Source: Hawksworthiomyces lignivorus (Eukaryota > Ascomycota > Sordariomycetes > Ophiostomatales > Ophiostomataceae). From it: a DNA stretch of 64,000 bases. Both the position numbers and the translations under genes were made by a program. Below the pieces are notes generated by a model, which searched no databases, was not told where the DNA came from, and was given only the letters and a program-made list of their open reading frames with translations. The DNA is taken from assembly GCA_002917075.1 (NCBI GenBank), contig NTMA01000027.1:186001-250000 (forward strand), read 5' to 3'. Shown piece by piece: positions 1-11,139 of this stretch. Numbering within the stretch: position 1 is the first letter of the stretch; each line of letters starts with the position of its first letter.

Positions 1-3000
1 GTCATGCGCAGCCAGTCCACCAGGACCGCGTCCATAGACTGCATGTCCACTCCAAAGCGGTTGACGATGCTGCCTACCGGCGTGTGGTCGAACCACGCCA
101 CCGGCGCCCGCAAAACGGCCGCGACCAGCCGCTCGTGCATCGTCCGCGCCGCGTACCAGCCTCCTCGCTGGTAGTTGAAGGTATTAAGAACCTGGAGCAA
201 CACAAAGGCTGCGACGGCGCCGACGTAGACAAGGAGGTAAAAAAGGGCGCTGGAAGGGACTGAGCCACCTTCAGCCATTGATCCCGTCCAGATAGAAAGC
301 CAGAACGAAATGGAGAAATAGGCTAGCTGGACCAGGAGTGCGCTGAGAACAGTTAGAGCTGCAGCGGGATACCCACCAAAGAGCAGCATATATTGAAACA
401 CTATTGATCGAAATTTGTTAGAGTTATATCACTAGAATATTAACTAGTTCAAATATTTCACTTCTGAATGTAGACATACCTAATGTACGAGGGACTCGTC
501 CCGAGGCCCGTTGCTCTTTGTGTTCAAACTCTGTTGCATTAACGAAAGATAGACGAATTTGATCCACAGGAGCTAGTTCCAGCACGTCTTCTTGAGACCG
601 GGCTGTCGACGTGGAATTCGAGCGACTGCTGTCTGCAAACATCTTGTGGTCATCCATCTGTAGAGACAGGCCATCGAACTTGGTATTGTAGATAGAAGTA
701 ATTGCGCTTCCGTGGCTCATTGTGACCACCATGCTCGCATCACTCACCGCTGAGGCGAAGTGTGTTATCAGAATGACTGTCCTATCGGCTAACATACCGC
801 TCTGAAAGCACCTCTTGTACACACTGGACGTGGTGTGCGTGTCGAGAGCCGAGAATATATCATCGAGAAGAAGTGTGGAGGCTCGCGAGTATAGAGCCCT
901 GGCTAGTGATATGCGCTGTTTTTGGCCACCCGAGAGTGAGGCGCCGCGCTCACCAACCGGGGTTAGGTCACCCAAAGGGAGTTGTGTCAGATCTTTGACG
1001 AGATCACATGCCTCCAACACGTCTTGGTACCGGGACTCCTCGAACGAGCTGTAGAAAAGGATGTTTTGGCGGATGGTACTGTTTTCCAACCAAGCTGCCT
1101 GGGGAGCATAGGCAACATCCAAAGGACAAGCCGTCCGTCCCGACTCGAGACTGGTCTCACCCAGCAGCGACAGAAGAAGAGACGTCTTGCCACTGCCTGT
1201 TGGTCCTGTGACGACGTTGAGCGCCTTCTCGTGGAAGACGATATTGAGGCCACGCAGTCGGAAGTCAGACTTTGTAGACACGCGGAAAGTCGCGTCGACA
1301 AACGCCGGCGGCCCGTCTTCGTGCTTAAACTTTTTGGTTCCTGAGCCAAGGAACTTATCGACGCGCTGCAGCGATTCGTAACCCTGCGCAACCCACTGTG
1401 CGACCTTGGCCAGCCACACAAACTGTGAGCGTAATGTCTCCGTGATGGCCAGTGCAGTGAATGCCATAGGAGCGCGTAGGGACCGGTCAGTGAAGAGCAC
1501 CAGGGATGAAAACATAACAAGGAGACTGACTAGCGACATCATGTCGCCGGTCATTGAGACGAGCATGGCGGTCAAATTGCGCTTCCAGATTCGCTGTTGC
1601 TCTGTGAGGCGAATGCGACTGATGGCCTCCGACGCGGTAACCTCCCAGGCAAAGTACTTGAGGGTGCGGATCCCGTGTAGATATTCAGAGATCTTTGAGA
1701 GCCGTGCATCGGTTGCTTCCATGACAAACCGGTGCAGGTGCGACAGCCTCTCAGAGAACAGAGCTGGCAAAGGTGTTAGGGCAACGAGAACGGCAACACC
1801 AAGCAGCGATGGCCATCCGAGAATGTGGTATAGAAACGTCATGGCAACCGTAGTGGATGTTATGCTGGCCGTCAAGGAGTAGAAGATGTCAGACATATTC
1901 GAAATAGAGTCAGCATCGTATGATATCAGGCTCTCGGTCTTGATAGAGCTAGACTCCGTATGATTTAACGGAAGCTCAGAGATACCTTCAGGTACTGGAC
2001 CTTCATAAGAGTACTTGACTGTCAGGATATGCAAGCTGTCCTCCATGTGTGACTGGAGCATTTTCTGAAACACCTCTTGGATCACAGTAGCCTTGATTTT
2101 AACGAGGAGCCGTGTGCTGAGGAAGATAGACCGCTGATAGCAAATGGAGCGTGTCATTGGGCCTATAAACAACAGTGCAATCCACACAAATGGATGAATA
2201 ACCGTGTCGCTAATATCAGTCTTCTCAAGATATCCTAGTAGGTGATACATGGCAAACGCGGCAGTATATTCGACAATACCAGTCACAACAGACCAGATCA
2301 TTATTGTACGAATATCTCCCCAAAAAACCTTGCAGAGAGTAAGCATGGTTTTGGCACCTGCAATTCTTGCAGTACCCAGATAATACAGATATATCAGGGG
2401 CGCGTCGTATGCGGGGAGTGACGGCAGGTCGTCCAGGGTTAGGTCTCTAGAAAATCCGCGCAAAATGACGTAGGTGATCCATTCGTAGGAAACGTAATAG
2501 GAAAACCACGAGCACGTCTCTTCTTGGGAAGCAGACTGGATCGATTTCGGTTCTACATTCTCGATGCTTGGTTCCTTGTCTTGTTCTTGACGAGGACAAA
2601 TAAAAGCAATGAGAACCACAGCAGCGAGACACGACAGCTTTGTTGTCGCTGTGGTAATGGGCACATTATGAGAGCCGAGAATGGCAAGCGGCAGCAGTAA
2701 CTGTACGGCCTCAAGGATGGTGATGAACAATGCAACAGCGTTCAAGTTGTGATACACGTCCGCTCTGTCAATACCTGGTAATCCAATGACGCGCACCACC
2801 GACAGGATAAGCAAATAACTCAGAGCCACTTGTTCTTTCCATTTGCTGTGCTGAGATATCTGTACCACTGACAGAGAGAATGCTGATATGGCTGCGATGA
2901 TCTGTGCAGCAGCAGAGGCATAGGGAACCGATTTTCTGCTGCTGGAGATTGGATTCATGTGATGCCTATGTGCCGATAAGGCCGACCAGAACAAGAATAA

Positions 3001-3261
3001 AAGTGACAGCGCTGTGCAGGCAAGATGCCAGTTGCCCTCAGCAATAATGTTCGCCAAGGCTTCAGTGCCATGTTGCCATCGAGCTCTGTATGGTGGTTAG
3101 TCTCTTTTTTGGCCATAAAGCTGCAAGGCCTGGGACTTGGTAGCCCACCTATCTGATGAAACTAATATCTGATCTGGGCTGTCGTTTAAGGTTGCATTGG
3201 CTACTTGTGGCACCAAGAAAGTCTCTTTGAACAGAGTAGAGCTTTGGAAAGAAACCTGCAT
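1..3261 (-). CDS. ABC transporter, ABCC/MRP type (C-terminal part cut by window edge)
   Basis: ATP-driven membrane exporter of the multidrug-resistance-associated family. The visible part has an N-terminal hydrophobic domain, a first ABC transmembrane domain and a complete first nucleotide-binding domain: Walker A GPTGSGKTS, signature LSGGQ and Walker B TLLLDDIFSALD. A phase-1 intron (479-401, donor GTATGT) follows, and then the second transmembrane domain (FGGYPAAALTVLSALL, VAWFDHTPVGSIVNRFG) runs off the left edge, so the second ATPase domain lies outside. The long exon has no in-frame ATG at its 5' end. A short upstream exon (3261-3149), joined across a 63-nt intron (3148-3086), gives a start at 3261 in the right phase, but that exon shows no recognisable motif and the start is uncertain. 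The substrate cannot be read from sequence. It is transcribed away from the catabolic genes and may be unrelated to them. Confidence 0.88.
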
Positions 3262-4064
3262 TTCTATGGAGCTGTTGTCTGTCGGTGGCTGAGAAGCTCT
3301 CGCACAACGTATACAAACTTGATATGAGAAAACTGTTGTGTGGCCCCGGCCCTTCCTTCAAGCGCAACTATTTCTTAACGAAAATATCTGATCTCTTTCC
3401 GCTCGCAAAGGGAGCTAGACATACGTTGCCAGCCATCCGTGTCATCAGCTCTGTTCCCATATTATATCATCTCGGCGAGTCCCGACATATGCCGTTTATG
3501 AACTAACTATGTTTGGGGACTAAAATTTACACTGTGCTCTCAGATGTACTTAAAACATAAAAATGAAGATAAAGTGAAGCATAAAAAGAAGCGAGGGCAT
3601 TTCCCAATTTGGTAACTTGGCTCGGCTGAGCTAATTATTTGCCCTCAGTTGCGTTAGACTCTTATCAAATACTACATAATATTAGTGGGCGCTACGGAAC
3701 CAGAATGCTCCCCGTTTTTTTACGGGCTCTTTTCATTTATTTATTTATTTTTTGAAATTCTATTTCTTCTCACATTATTTTGAGCTTATTTGTAATTGTT
3801 ACCTCCTGTCATATGAATTTTCAGAGTCTGCCTTTCACAACATGTTTCATTTTCAACCCAAGAGATATTTGAAGGAGGAAATTTTCCAGATTGAGGGATT
3901 CCGATGAGGAGTTCTAAGCCCCCATATTTCTCTTTCTTCCTATCTTTCTATTTTATTTTTGATATGCAAATACACAAAATGCATAGTGTTTAAAACAGAG
4001 TGATCTCCGATCCAAAAATAAACAAATAGAATAAAAAGAGTCGTCTAGATAAGGCTCATGTGCA
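3262..4064. other. Intergenic region, AT-rich
   Basis: About 800 nt between the ABC transporter 5' end and the 3' end of the SDR gene. It is AT-rich with T/A tracts (for example around 3717-3760). I see no supported gene and no CCTCGG hexamer. Confidence 0.6.
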
Positions 4065-4901
4065 TTAAATTGCTACACCGCCGTCTACCACAATATTCTG
4101 GCCAGTAATTGATCTGCTCAGTGCCAATGTCTTGACTTGTTCGGCGACGTCTTCTACTCTCGGTAAAGCTCCCAGCGCAGTTTTATTTGTAGCTGCCTTA
4201 ATACCTTCATCCGTGAACCTCTGACCCCTATCATCCACTTTTATTAGCCCCAGAAGTAGAAAATGCCAAAGAGCAAAAGCAGTGCACTTATCTTACCATT
4301 CAGTCATCATTAATCCGGGACTAACCGAATTGCATCGTACGCTTTTACCGCAAATCAGGGCAAGAGATTTGGTCAAGTGAATTTCGGCTGCCTTAGTCAC
4401 AGAGTAAGCCAAACTGCTACCACCAGGGCGAACCCCGGCGAGACTCGCGATCGTGATGAAGCTGCCGGTGTCATCATTGCGCTCTAGATGAGGTTTTGCG
4501 GCATAGAGGAGCCATAGATGAGCTTTGACGTTAACATTGAAACATCGATCCCAGTCATCCTCCACAACCTGCTGCTCCAGGGAGAAAAAGTCAGTCATGC
4601 GAGTCCAGCCTCCGTTGCTGATGACAACGTCAAGGCGACCCATCTTATCAACGGTTTCCTGGACTATGCGCTGTATCTCTGAGCGGCTCGATACATCGCC
4701 TTGGATGGCATGGAATCGGGGTTCATCAAACCCCAAAATGTAAGTGGGAGCTATTGCCTCAGCTTCTTTGATAACCTCTTCCGCTTTCTCTGGTCGAGAA
4801 TAGTAGTTCACTACAACTCGAAAATGGGGGGCTAGAGCCTTGACACAGGCAGCCCCCAGCCCAGCAGAAGATGCTGTCACGAGAGCAACTTTAGCAGCCA
4901 T
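4065..4901 (-). CDS. Short-chain dehydrogenase/reductase (SDR), two exons
   Basis: A predicted NAD(P)-dependent oxidoreductase of 255 aa, the usual length of a classical SDR. Exons are 4901-4297 and 4227-4065, joined across a 69-nt intron (4296-4228). The join reads ...LMMTEW-GQRFTDEGI, which continues the SDR fold after the PG motif. It has the cofactor loop (TASSAGLGAA, residues 9-18, a variant of TGxxxGxG), an NGG in place of the usual NNAG, and a catalytic region with SLAG and YSVTK (Tyr and Lys of YxxxK). The C-terminus SITGQNIVVDGG is typical of the family. It is divergent from the sugar-type MFS gene, and the shared 546-nt region holds two CCTCGG-type sites, which suggests co-regulation with the oxidative genes further right. 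The substrate is unknown. Confidence 0.9.
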
Positions 4902-5058
4902 AGGAATATCCCTTTGTGATTCGCCTTCTCTCTGTATGCCCAGTAGAAAGGAGGTTAGGAAGGAAGTATTACCGGACGAATAACCGGCACGACAGAACTC
5001 TCTAAGATGGATGACAGAGTATTAATTGATGCCGGATGTTTGGCGAGACATCTGCGCG

Positions 5059-5252
5059 CCGAGGAAGAGATTCCCAAAACTAGGGGCTGCAGATTGAGCC
5101 AGTTGCCTACTGTGCTTGCGATAGCGGTGATCTGATTTGTCATCCACTACTGTCATCGACATAAGCTATGCCTTTCATGATCACTAGGGTTTAAGCTTCC
5201 AATGGCCAGTAGTGTCCGGTTATTGACGTTGTGGGGTGTGCGACCGCCTCGG
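5059..5252. promoter_or_regulatory. Two CCTCGG-type hexamers in the SDR/MFS divergent promoter
   Basis: CCGAGG at 5059-5064 and CCTCGG at 5247-5252, about 160 nt upstream of the SDR start and about 195 nt upstream of the MFS start. CCTCGG is the established target of FarA/FarB (Aspergillus) and CTF1-type (Fusarium) C6 regulators. That these copies are bound is inference. Confidence 0.5.
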
Positions 5253-5447
5253 AATGCTAGTGCTATCCGCGGCTCCACAGTACTTCGTGATATCAACAGT
5301 GTAAGAGCGGCCGCGGCAACTCAGTGATTATTTATGTATTTCCTCAGATCCATCCCCAAAGAGCTGCTATGCTGAGCATTTTGAAAATAACGAATTCGTT
5401 TGTGAGTGGTCTTAGAGTGATATCAATTTGACGAAAATTCTTGCAAG

Positions 5448-7055
5448 ATGGGTCTGCTGCCAGAGTTTCGCGGCCGTTTCCTATACCGTTGGATGAGCTT
5501 CATTTGTGGGCTATCATTCATGATGTACGGTGTAAGACCAATCTTGATGCTATTTTGGGGAGTTGGTAAATTCTAACGAATTGCAAAGTACGACTCGGGC
5601 GTGTTGGGTGGAATTCTCCTCCACCCGCCGTTCATAGAAGCGATCGGGTTGGAGAATACCGGTCAATACACAATACCCATGATCGCAAGCTCTTACAGCC
5701 TTGCTGGCACCGTGACCTCGGTGGTAGTAGGGTTCATCTCCTTCAGGCTGGGTCGACGGGGAACTATCCTTATGGGAAATGTGGCCGCCATTTTTGGGAC
5801 AGCCATTCAAGCCTCTGCATACAGTGTCGCGCAGCTCATTGTTGGTCGATGTTGTACAGGGTTTGCCATCGGCTGCATATCTTCAGGCGTCCCAATTTAC
5901 CTTGCTGAAACCGGAATTTCTGCTGGAGATAGAGGCCCAGCACATGCAATCAACGCCATGATGCTAATTGGAGGAGTTCCAGTCGCTTACTGGATAGACT
6001 ATGGATTTACGAAGATGTTCAACCAGGTCTCTTGGAGGATGCCAATCGTGTTCCAAGCTGTCTTTGCCATTGTCGGAGGCGGTTGCATGTATCTCTTGCC
6101 CGACACGCCCCGCTGGTACTATGCTCGCAATCGTTTTGAAGAAGGCGATGCTATACTTGCTCGATTAATTGATGCTCCAACTGCAGATGATCCACGCGTA
6201 CAGCAAATAAAACGAGAAATTCTGCTTTCTATTCAGTCCGAACTCGAAGCTAGTGCCAGTTTGAGCTGGAAGCAGTTCATTACCATGGGCTTTACCGATA
6301 AGACACCTCTTAAAGTTGTTAGGAGGCTGACTATGTGTTTTTGGCTTCCTTTCATTCGAGAGTGGATGGGATCGGGACTGATGGCTACTTATAGTAAGTC
6401 ATCTTCTATGTCTGGGATCAAGTAAGACGCTGACCTTTTCGTAGGTTCTATTATTCTCTCAGAGACTGGAGCGAGCTCGTCCTTGGTTTCTCTTCTTAGC
6501 GGTATACAAAATATTATTTTTGCTTTAGGTTGTGTGCCGCTGTATTTTACGATCGAACGAACCGGCCGACGTGTTACTCTTCTTTGGGGTGCGATTGTAA
6601 TGACCATCTTGTTGGTTATTTTCATCGTACTTGTAGCCATACCACAGCAGCAATCTATCCTCTGGGCATCCATTGCCATCCTTTGGCTATATCTCTTCGC
6701 CATGGGTTACGCCTACCAAGGCATGGTCTGGTTGTACTGTGCCGAAATACCACCACTAGAATACCGCCACATTGGAGGCGCGGCTACATCTACGGGAGAA
6801 TGGCTTGGCACCTTTTTGAACGTTTTCGTTGGACCAATCGGGTTTGATAATTGTGGATGGAGGTACTGGTTTTGGGTGCTCAGCGGTAATCTTACGGCTG
6901 TGGTATTTGTTTACTTTTTGTGCCCTGAAACGGGGGGGAAGACTCTGGAACAGATCGACTATCTGTTTACAAAGACGGGAGGACCAAATGGGACCCAGCT
7001 TGAGGATGCCAAAGAGGAGTGGACTGCAACTGAACAGAATGAGACTGTTGTGTAG
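5448..7055 (+). CDS. MFS transporter, sugar porter family, three exons
   Basis: A proton-coupled uptake carrier of the plasma membrane, predicted at 499 aa, the normal size for the sugar-porter family (12 membrane segments). Exons are 5448-5531, 5589-6393 and 6445-7055. The joins give YG-YDSGVLGG, the conserved first-segment motif, and TYS-SIILSETG. Diagnostic motifs are FRLGRRG after segment 2, VGRCCTGFAIGCISSGVPIYLAE (first residues given) around segment 4, a PDTPRWY motif before the central loop, and the family-end motif PETGGKTLEQIDYLF. It may import the substrate of the neighbouring catabolic genes, but sugar-porter sequences do not reveal substrate. Other members carry quinate, lactose or inositol. 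Confidence 0.92.
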
Positions 7056-7475
7056 TTGGGTCTGAATGAACGAATTGCATCGGAAATTTAGAGGCTGCGC
7101 AGAATATGGCTCTTGGATCACTGAAACTAGACCGACGCATGTACCTCAATGTGCGCTATAGACATTGCTAAGCTCAACATTCTCAGCACCGAATTTTTAA
7201 ATTGAATTAGTGGTAACTGTATGCTTTGATGTCTGGCTGTGCTAGTACAACTTTGATATAATGTACTAACAAATGAATGGGCTACGTATTGCAAAGATTT
7301 TTGTAGAGTTTCATTTCGAGGTCATACTTTGTGAACTAAATGCAAGTAGAGCCTGTTTTAGCTCTAGTCGGTAAACTTCAGCCCTAGTATTGTGTATTCT
7401 AGAATCGACAGCAAAGACCTTATTCCTGTGTATCGGCAGTATCTGCATCTAGTAGAAGTAGTTATCTGGCATAAC
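7056..7475. other. Convergent intergenic region
   Basis: 420 nt between two converging gene ends. I see nothing beyond AT-rich 3' untranslated sequence. Confidence 0.5.
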
Positions 7476-9403
7476 CTAGAGCTTTGGAACCAATCTTTGC
7501 TTCCGATTGTCAGCCTTGGCTCTTTCTTGTGCTCGCAGAACCCTCCTCAAAACTTTCCCACTTGCACTCTTTGGAATAGCTTCTAGGAATTCAATTCCTC
7601 CAGCTAGCCATTTGTGTCTCGACTTCTTGCTCTTGACAAAATCTGTCAGAATTTTCGCAGTTTGGGGATTTGAACTTGTCGTTCCTTTTGGTACAACAAA
7701 TGCTTTCAACACCTCTCCAGCGTAATCGTCGGGTATGCCAATTACTGCAACATCAGCAACGACAGGGTGACCCAGAAGAAGATTTTCAATCTCAGCTGGG
7801 GCCACGGCAACACCTTTGACTTTGACCATTTCTTTCAACCGATCGTGGATCACGAGAAAGCCAGACTGATCCATGAAGCCGATGTCACCAGTGTGCAGAA
7901 ACCCGTCAGCGTCAAACGTCTCAGCTGTCGCTCCAAGTTCGCGGTAATAACCCATGGTGACTTGGGGGCCTTTCGCAAGGACCTCACCACTCTCGCCACA
8001 GCCCAGTATCCTTTCACCTGGACCATCATAATCGGGATCGATGATCTTGATGATTGTCTCGGGAACCGCTTTGCCCACAGTGTGTGCCTTGTCATATGTC
8101 TGATGGGCTGGTGGGCTTAGAGTTAATGCTGAGCAGCTCTCGGTCATACCCCATGCTTGCCTGAGACGAATATGAGGAAATTTGTCTGCTAACTTGTTTA
8201 TAATTTCCTTGGCGAGAGGTGCTGCCCCGGTGTTGAACTGCCGTACAAATTCAAGCTTGTAATTCGTAGCCACGGGATCGTTGACCAGACGAATCAACAG
8301 CGCTATAATTATTAGAAACAAATCTCTGCTAGTTTGAGTGGTGTTGACTTACGCGGCACAAGCCATAGTTCATCGCACTCGTGCTTGACGATGACGTCGA
8401 GCATTTCTTGCATATTGAACTTTCTAATCGAAATGACTTCTTGATTCAAAGCGAGCGGCAATTGTAAAAGTTGGACAATTCCAGTGACTGCTCCGAGTGG
8501 TTAGCTGATGACCTTTACTTCGTAGGCGAAGGTGGACGCACTGTGGTAGAATGGTAGAACAGCTAACAGAGTCTTCGGGCAATCGTTTACGGTCAAAGCA
8601 CGCATTTGCATGAGCTGCGCAATTACGTTATGATGAGAGATCATAACCTAGGTTTTATCAGCAGCCGCTCATGAGATAGACACTGTGAATGGGAGCATGT
8701 TACCCCTTTTGGCAAACTCGTCGTGCCACTAGTAAAGCTCAGATAGGCAGGAATATCTCGGTTACTTTGACCTGGAGACGGAATCCATGCATCGACTTGA
8801 TTAGTTTCGCCTTTTGCCTTGGCTTCTACAATCAAGTCATGCATAGAGATCTTGTCGCTGCCATTATCGGCGCCCGCCTGAGCGCCAACAAAAATGATTC
8901 GATCACTTCCGATGTTCACCTTCTCTGCAGCTCGGCAGGCAAGGCTCCATGACGATGCATCTGCGTATATAAGCTCCGAATCGCTTGTTTGCAGGATGTG
9001 AACCATCTCTTCTACTCCATATTCTGGTGAAGAGGCCGTGACAATTGCGCCTAAGCGGACAGCAGCAAAGATGATGACAGGGTACCAGATGCTGTTTTGA
9101 CAAAAGATTGTTACATGGCTGTTTAGGCCTATGTTAAACCGATTTGCAATCGCAGTTGAGAGATATGTCGCTTCGGCTTTGATGCTGGCAAAGGACAGAA
9201 ATTCTTGTGTTTGAGCGTCTCGAAAACCTCCCTCCTGGCCATTGTTAAAGTTGCAATTTGGAAAAGCTTCGTCGAAAATCCAGTGCCAAATGGAAACGTT
9301 GACAGGAATAACTAACGATATCAATGCATATTAGTTTCAAAGCTATTTCACTGGCAGGGAACGCCAACTTACGATTTGGAAGCTTCTCGCCGTAAGAAAG
9401 CAT
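7476..9403 (-). CDS. Acyl-CoA synthetase / 4-coumarate-CoA ligase-like, peroxisomal (PTS1 PKL), five exons
   Basis: An ATP-dependent acid-CoA ligase of the ANL (AMP-forming) superfamily, predicted at 568 aa. Exons are 9403-9373, 9311-8704, 8647-8542, 8487-8353 and 8302-7476; the four introns are 61, 56, 54 and 50 nt. Joins rebuild conserved text such as LPKG-VMISHHNV and LPFYH-ITGIVQ. Motifs are the phosphate loop SFTSGTTSLPKG (about 202-213), YxxTE-type MTESCS, TGDIGF, the hinge DRLKEMVKVKG, and PKSASGK near residue 537 with the catalytic lysine. The C-terminus VPKL fits a type-1 peroxisomal signal, so the CoA ester is probably made in the peroxisome. It shares a 375-nt promoter with a second PTS1 protein on the other strand. 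The family covers coumarate, fatty and cyclic acids, so the exact acid is unknown. Confidence 0.93.
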
Positions 9404-9575
9404 GGTGTATTTCTGCTAGTGCAAAAGATGAGTGGTCGGTAAGAGAGAAAGTAAATCGCCATTTTGTAATTCAAAATCTCGTTTAAAAACAATTTGAGCA
9501 TGTCCAACCTCATGCCCCTGTAAGTTGTTGATCCCATGCAGCTAAATCGCCTTTCCCCACACACATGTAGGCTTT

Positions 9576-9664
9576 CCGAGGCAGCTCCGCGGTTATCCAC
9601 AGAACTAAGAGTCGGCTATGGAAATAGATACCCCCCAGATACCCCATACCTAGGTAATCTGGGG
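9576..9664. promoter_or_regulatory. Divergent promoter: CCGAGG plus inverted repeat CCCCAGAT/ATCTGGGG
   Basis: CCGAGG lies at 9576-9581. An inverted repeat has arms at 9633-9640 and 9657-9664, with the small palindrome ACCTAGGT in its loop. Both sit between the CoA ligase start (9403) and the reductase start (9779). The hexamer fits a FarA-type site. The inverted repeat is seen in the sequence, and a role as operator is a guess. Confidence 0.45.
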
Positions 9665-9778
9665 TCCTTTCATAAAGTGAAGCTAAAATCAATCTCTGGC
9701 TCAAATGTCTCCATCTCTACCCTCCGTTGATTTTCTCTGTCCTCTAGGTATTTACGACATTCTTTCATACAAAAAACG

Positions 9779-10851
9779 ATGAGAGCCTACCAACTGCAGC
9801 AGCTGGTCCGAGGCGTCGACGACCTGAAATTAGTCGAGTTGCCAGACCTTCCTCCCCATCCAGACAAATACCTTGTCAAAATCCATGCTGCGGCCATAAA
9901 CTTCTTCGATATTTTACAAGTCCAAGGAAAACACCAACAGAAGCCAGAATTTCCGTGGATTGCAGGAAATGAATTTTCCGGCGAAATTATAGCTGTCCCT
10001 AACAGTACGCGTCCCAAAGGGTGGCGTTTCCAGAAGGGGGATCGCGTTTTTGGGGCTGGGCTCGGGGCTTTTGCGACTATGATTGCTGCGCCCGAAGTAG
10101 CATTGAGACCCATACCGAAAGGATGGTCTTTTGTCGAGGCAAGCAGTCTGTTTTACACGGCACCGACTGCCTACGCAGCCCTCATCTTGCGTGCGCAGGC
10201 AAAAAAAGGTAAGCGAGCAGCATGATTTCATAAACGACGATAGATCACTTACTTTAATATTTCTTAGGCGATTATGTGCTCATTCACGGCGCTGCTGGGG
10301 GTGTTGGTCTTGCAGCAGTGACAATTGCAAGAGCGCTGGGTATGAAAGTTATAGCATCTGTGGACACGGAGAAAAAGCGCGAGATTGTAAGACGCTTCGG
10401 AGCGCACTACGTCGTCGACGCCAAAGGCGACTGGCCTTCTATGGCAAGGCAGTTAACGCCTGAAAATCGTGGCGTCGATGTCGTTCTGGACCCCTTGGGT
10501 GTCATTTCTCCGTCGCTTAAATGTATTCGGTGGGATGGGAGACTCTGTGTCATCGGATTTGCTGCCGGGCGCATCGAAAGCATCCCGACGAACAGACTGT
10601 TACTGAAAAATGTCAGTCTCTCAGGTCTCTTTTGGGGAGAATATGCCAATCAAGACCCGCAAACTGTTGAGGATGTTTGGGACAAGCTATTGGCACTGAT
10701 AGACGAAGGCGGCATTGTGCCTCTCAACTACACGGAGAGGACTTTCAATGGGTTGGAGGAGATTCCAGATGCTATGAAAGCGCTGAGCACAGGCACTGCA
10801 TGGGGTAAAATTGTAGTCAATGTCAGAGGGGGTGATATTAGCAAGCTGTAG
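9779..10851 (+). CDS. Zn-less MDR quinone/enoyl reductase-like, peroxisomal (PTS1 SKL), two exons
   Basis: A medium-chain dehydrogenase/reductase of the NADPH:quinone oxidoreductase/enoyl reductase branch, 337 aa. Exons are 9779-10208 and 10268-10851; the join reads AKK-GDYVLIHGAAGGVG. It contains the AAINFFD and GNEFSG segments of the catalytic domain and the Rossmann loop HGAAGGVG, and it lacks the zinc ligands of true alcohol dehydrogenases. The last three residues are SKL, the canonical type-1 peroxisomal signal. It is divergent from the PKL-ending CoA ligase, so both products should meet in the peroxisome. A likely role is reducing a C=C bond of a CoA ester or an enone made there. Quinone reductase is the alternative, but the location makes it less likely. 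Confidence 0.9.
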
Positions 10852-11139
10852 ACAAATTAAGGCAGAAAGAATCGTTACTCTATGATCCTGAGTAGGCTGT
10901 CAGCGATTGAACTGCTTAGGTTCGGATCCAAAACATACAGATGACGCCGTAGCCCTCAAGCAAACCTGGGATTAGCAGACATAGCAGAGTATGCTGGGAA
11001 ATCGTTTACTGAAAGAATGATGCGTTGTTGTTTCATTTACATATTCGTGCAAAAGATAAAAACACCAAGTATGCAGCTTCCAGAAGATCACTCATCAAAA
11101 CATAAGCAATGCTATTAACCGTAGGCCAGGGACGTTCTG

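Noticed and set aside
10021..10463. Long opposite-strand and off-frame open readings over the MDR reductase and other GC-rich genes (for example over the M20 peptidase at 44.7-45.5 kb).
   Set aside because: They are shadows of real genes with low-complexity, Arg/Ser/Pro-rich translations and no domain.
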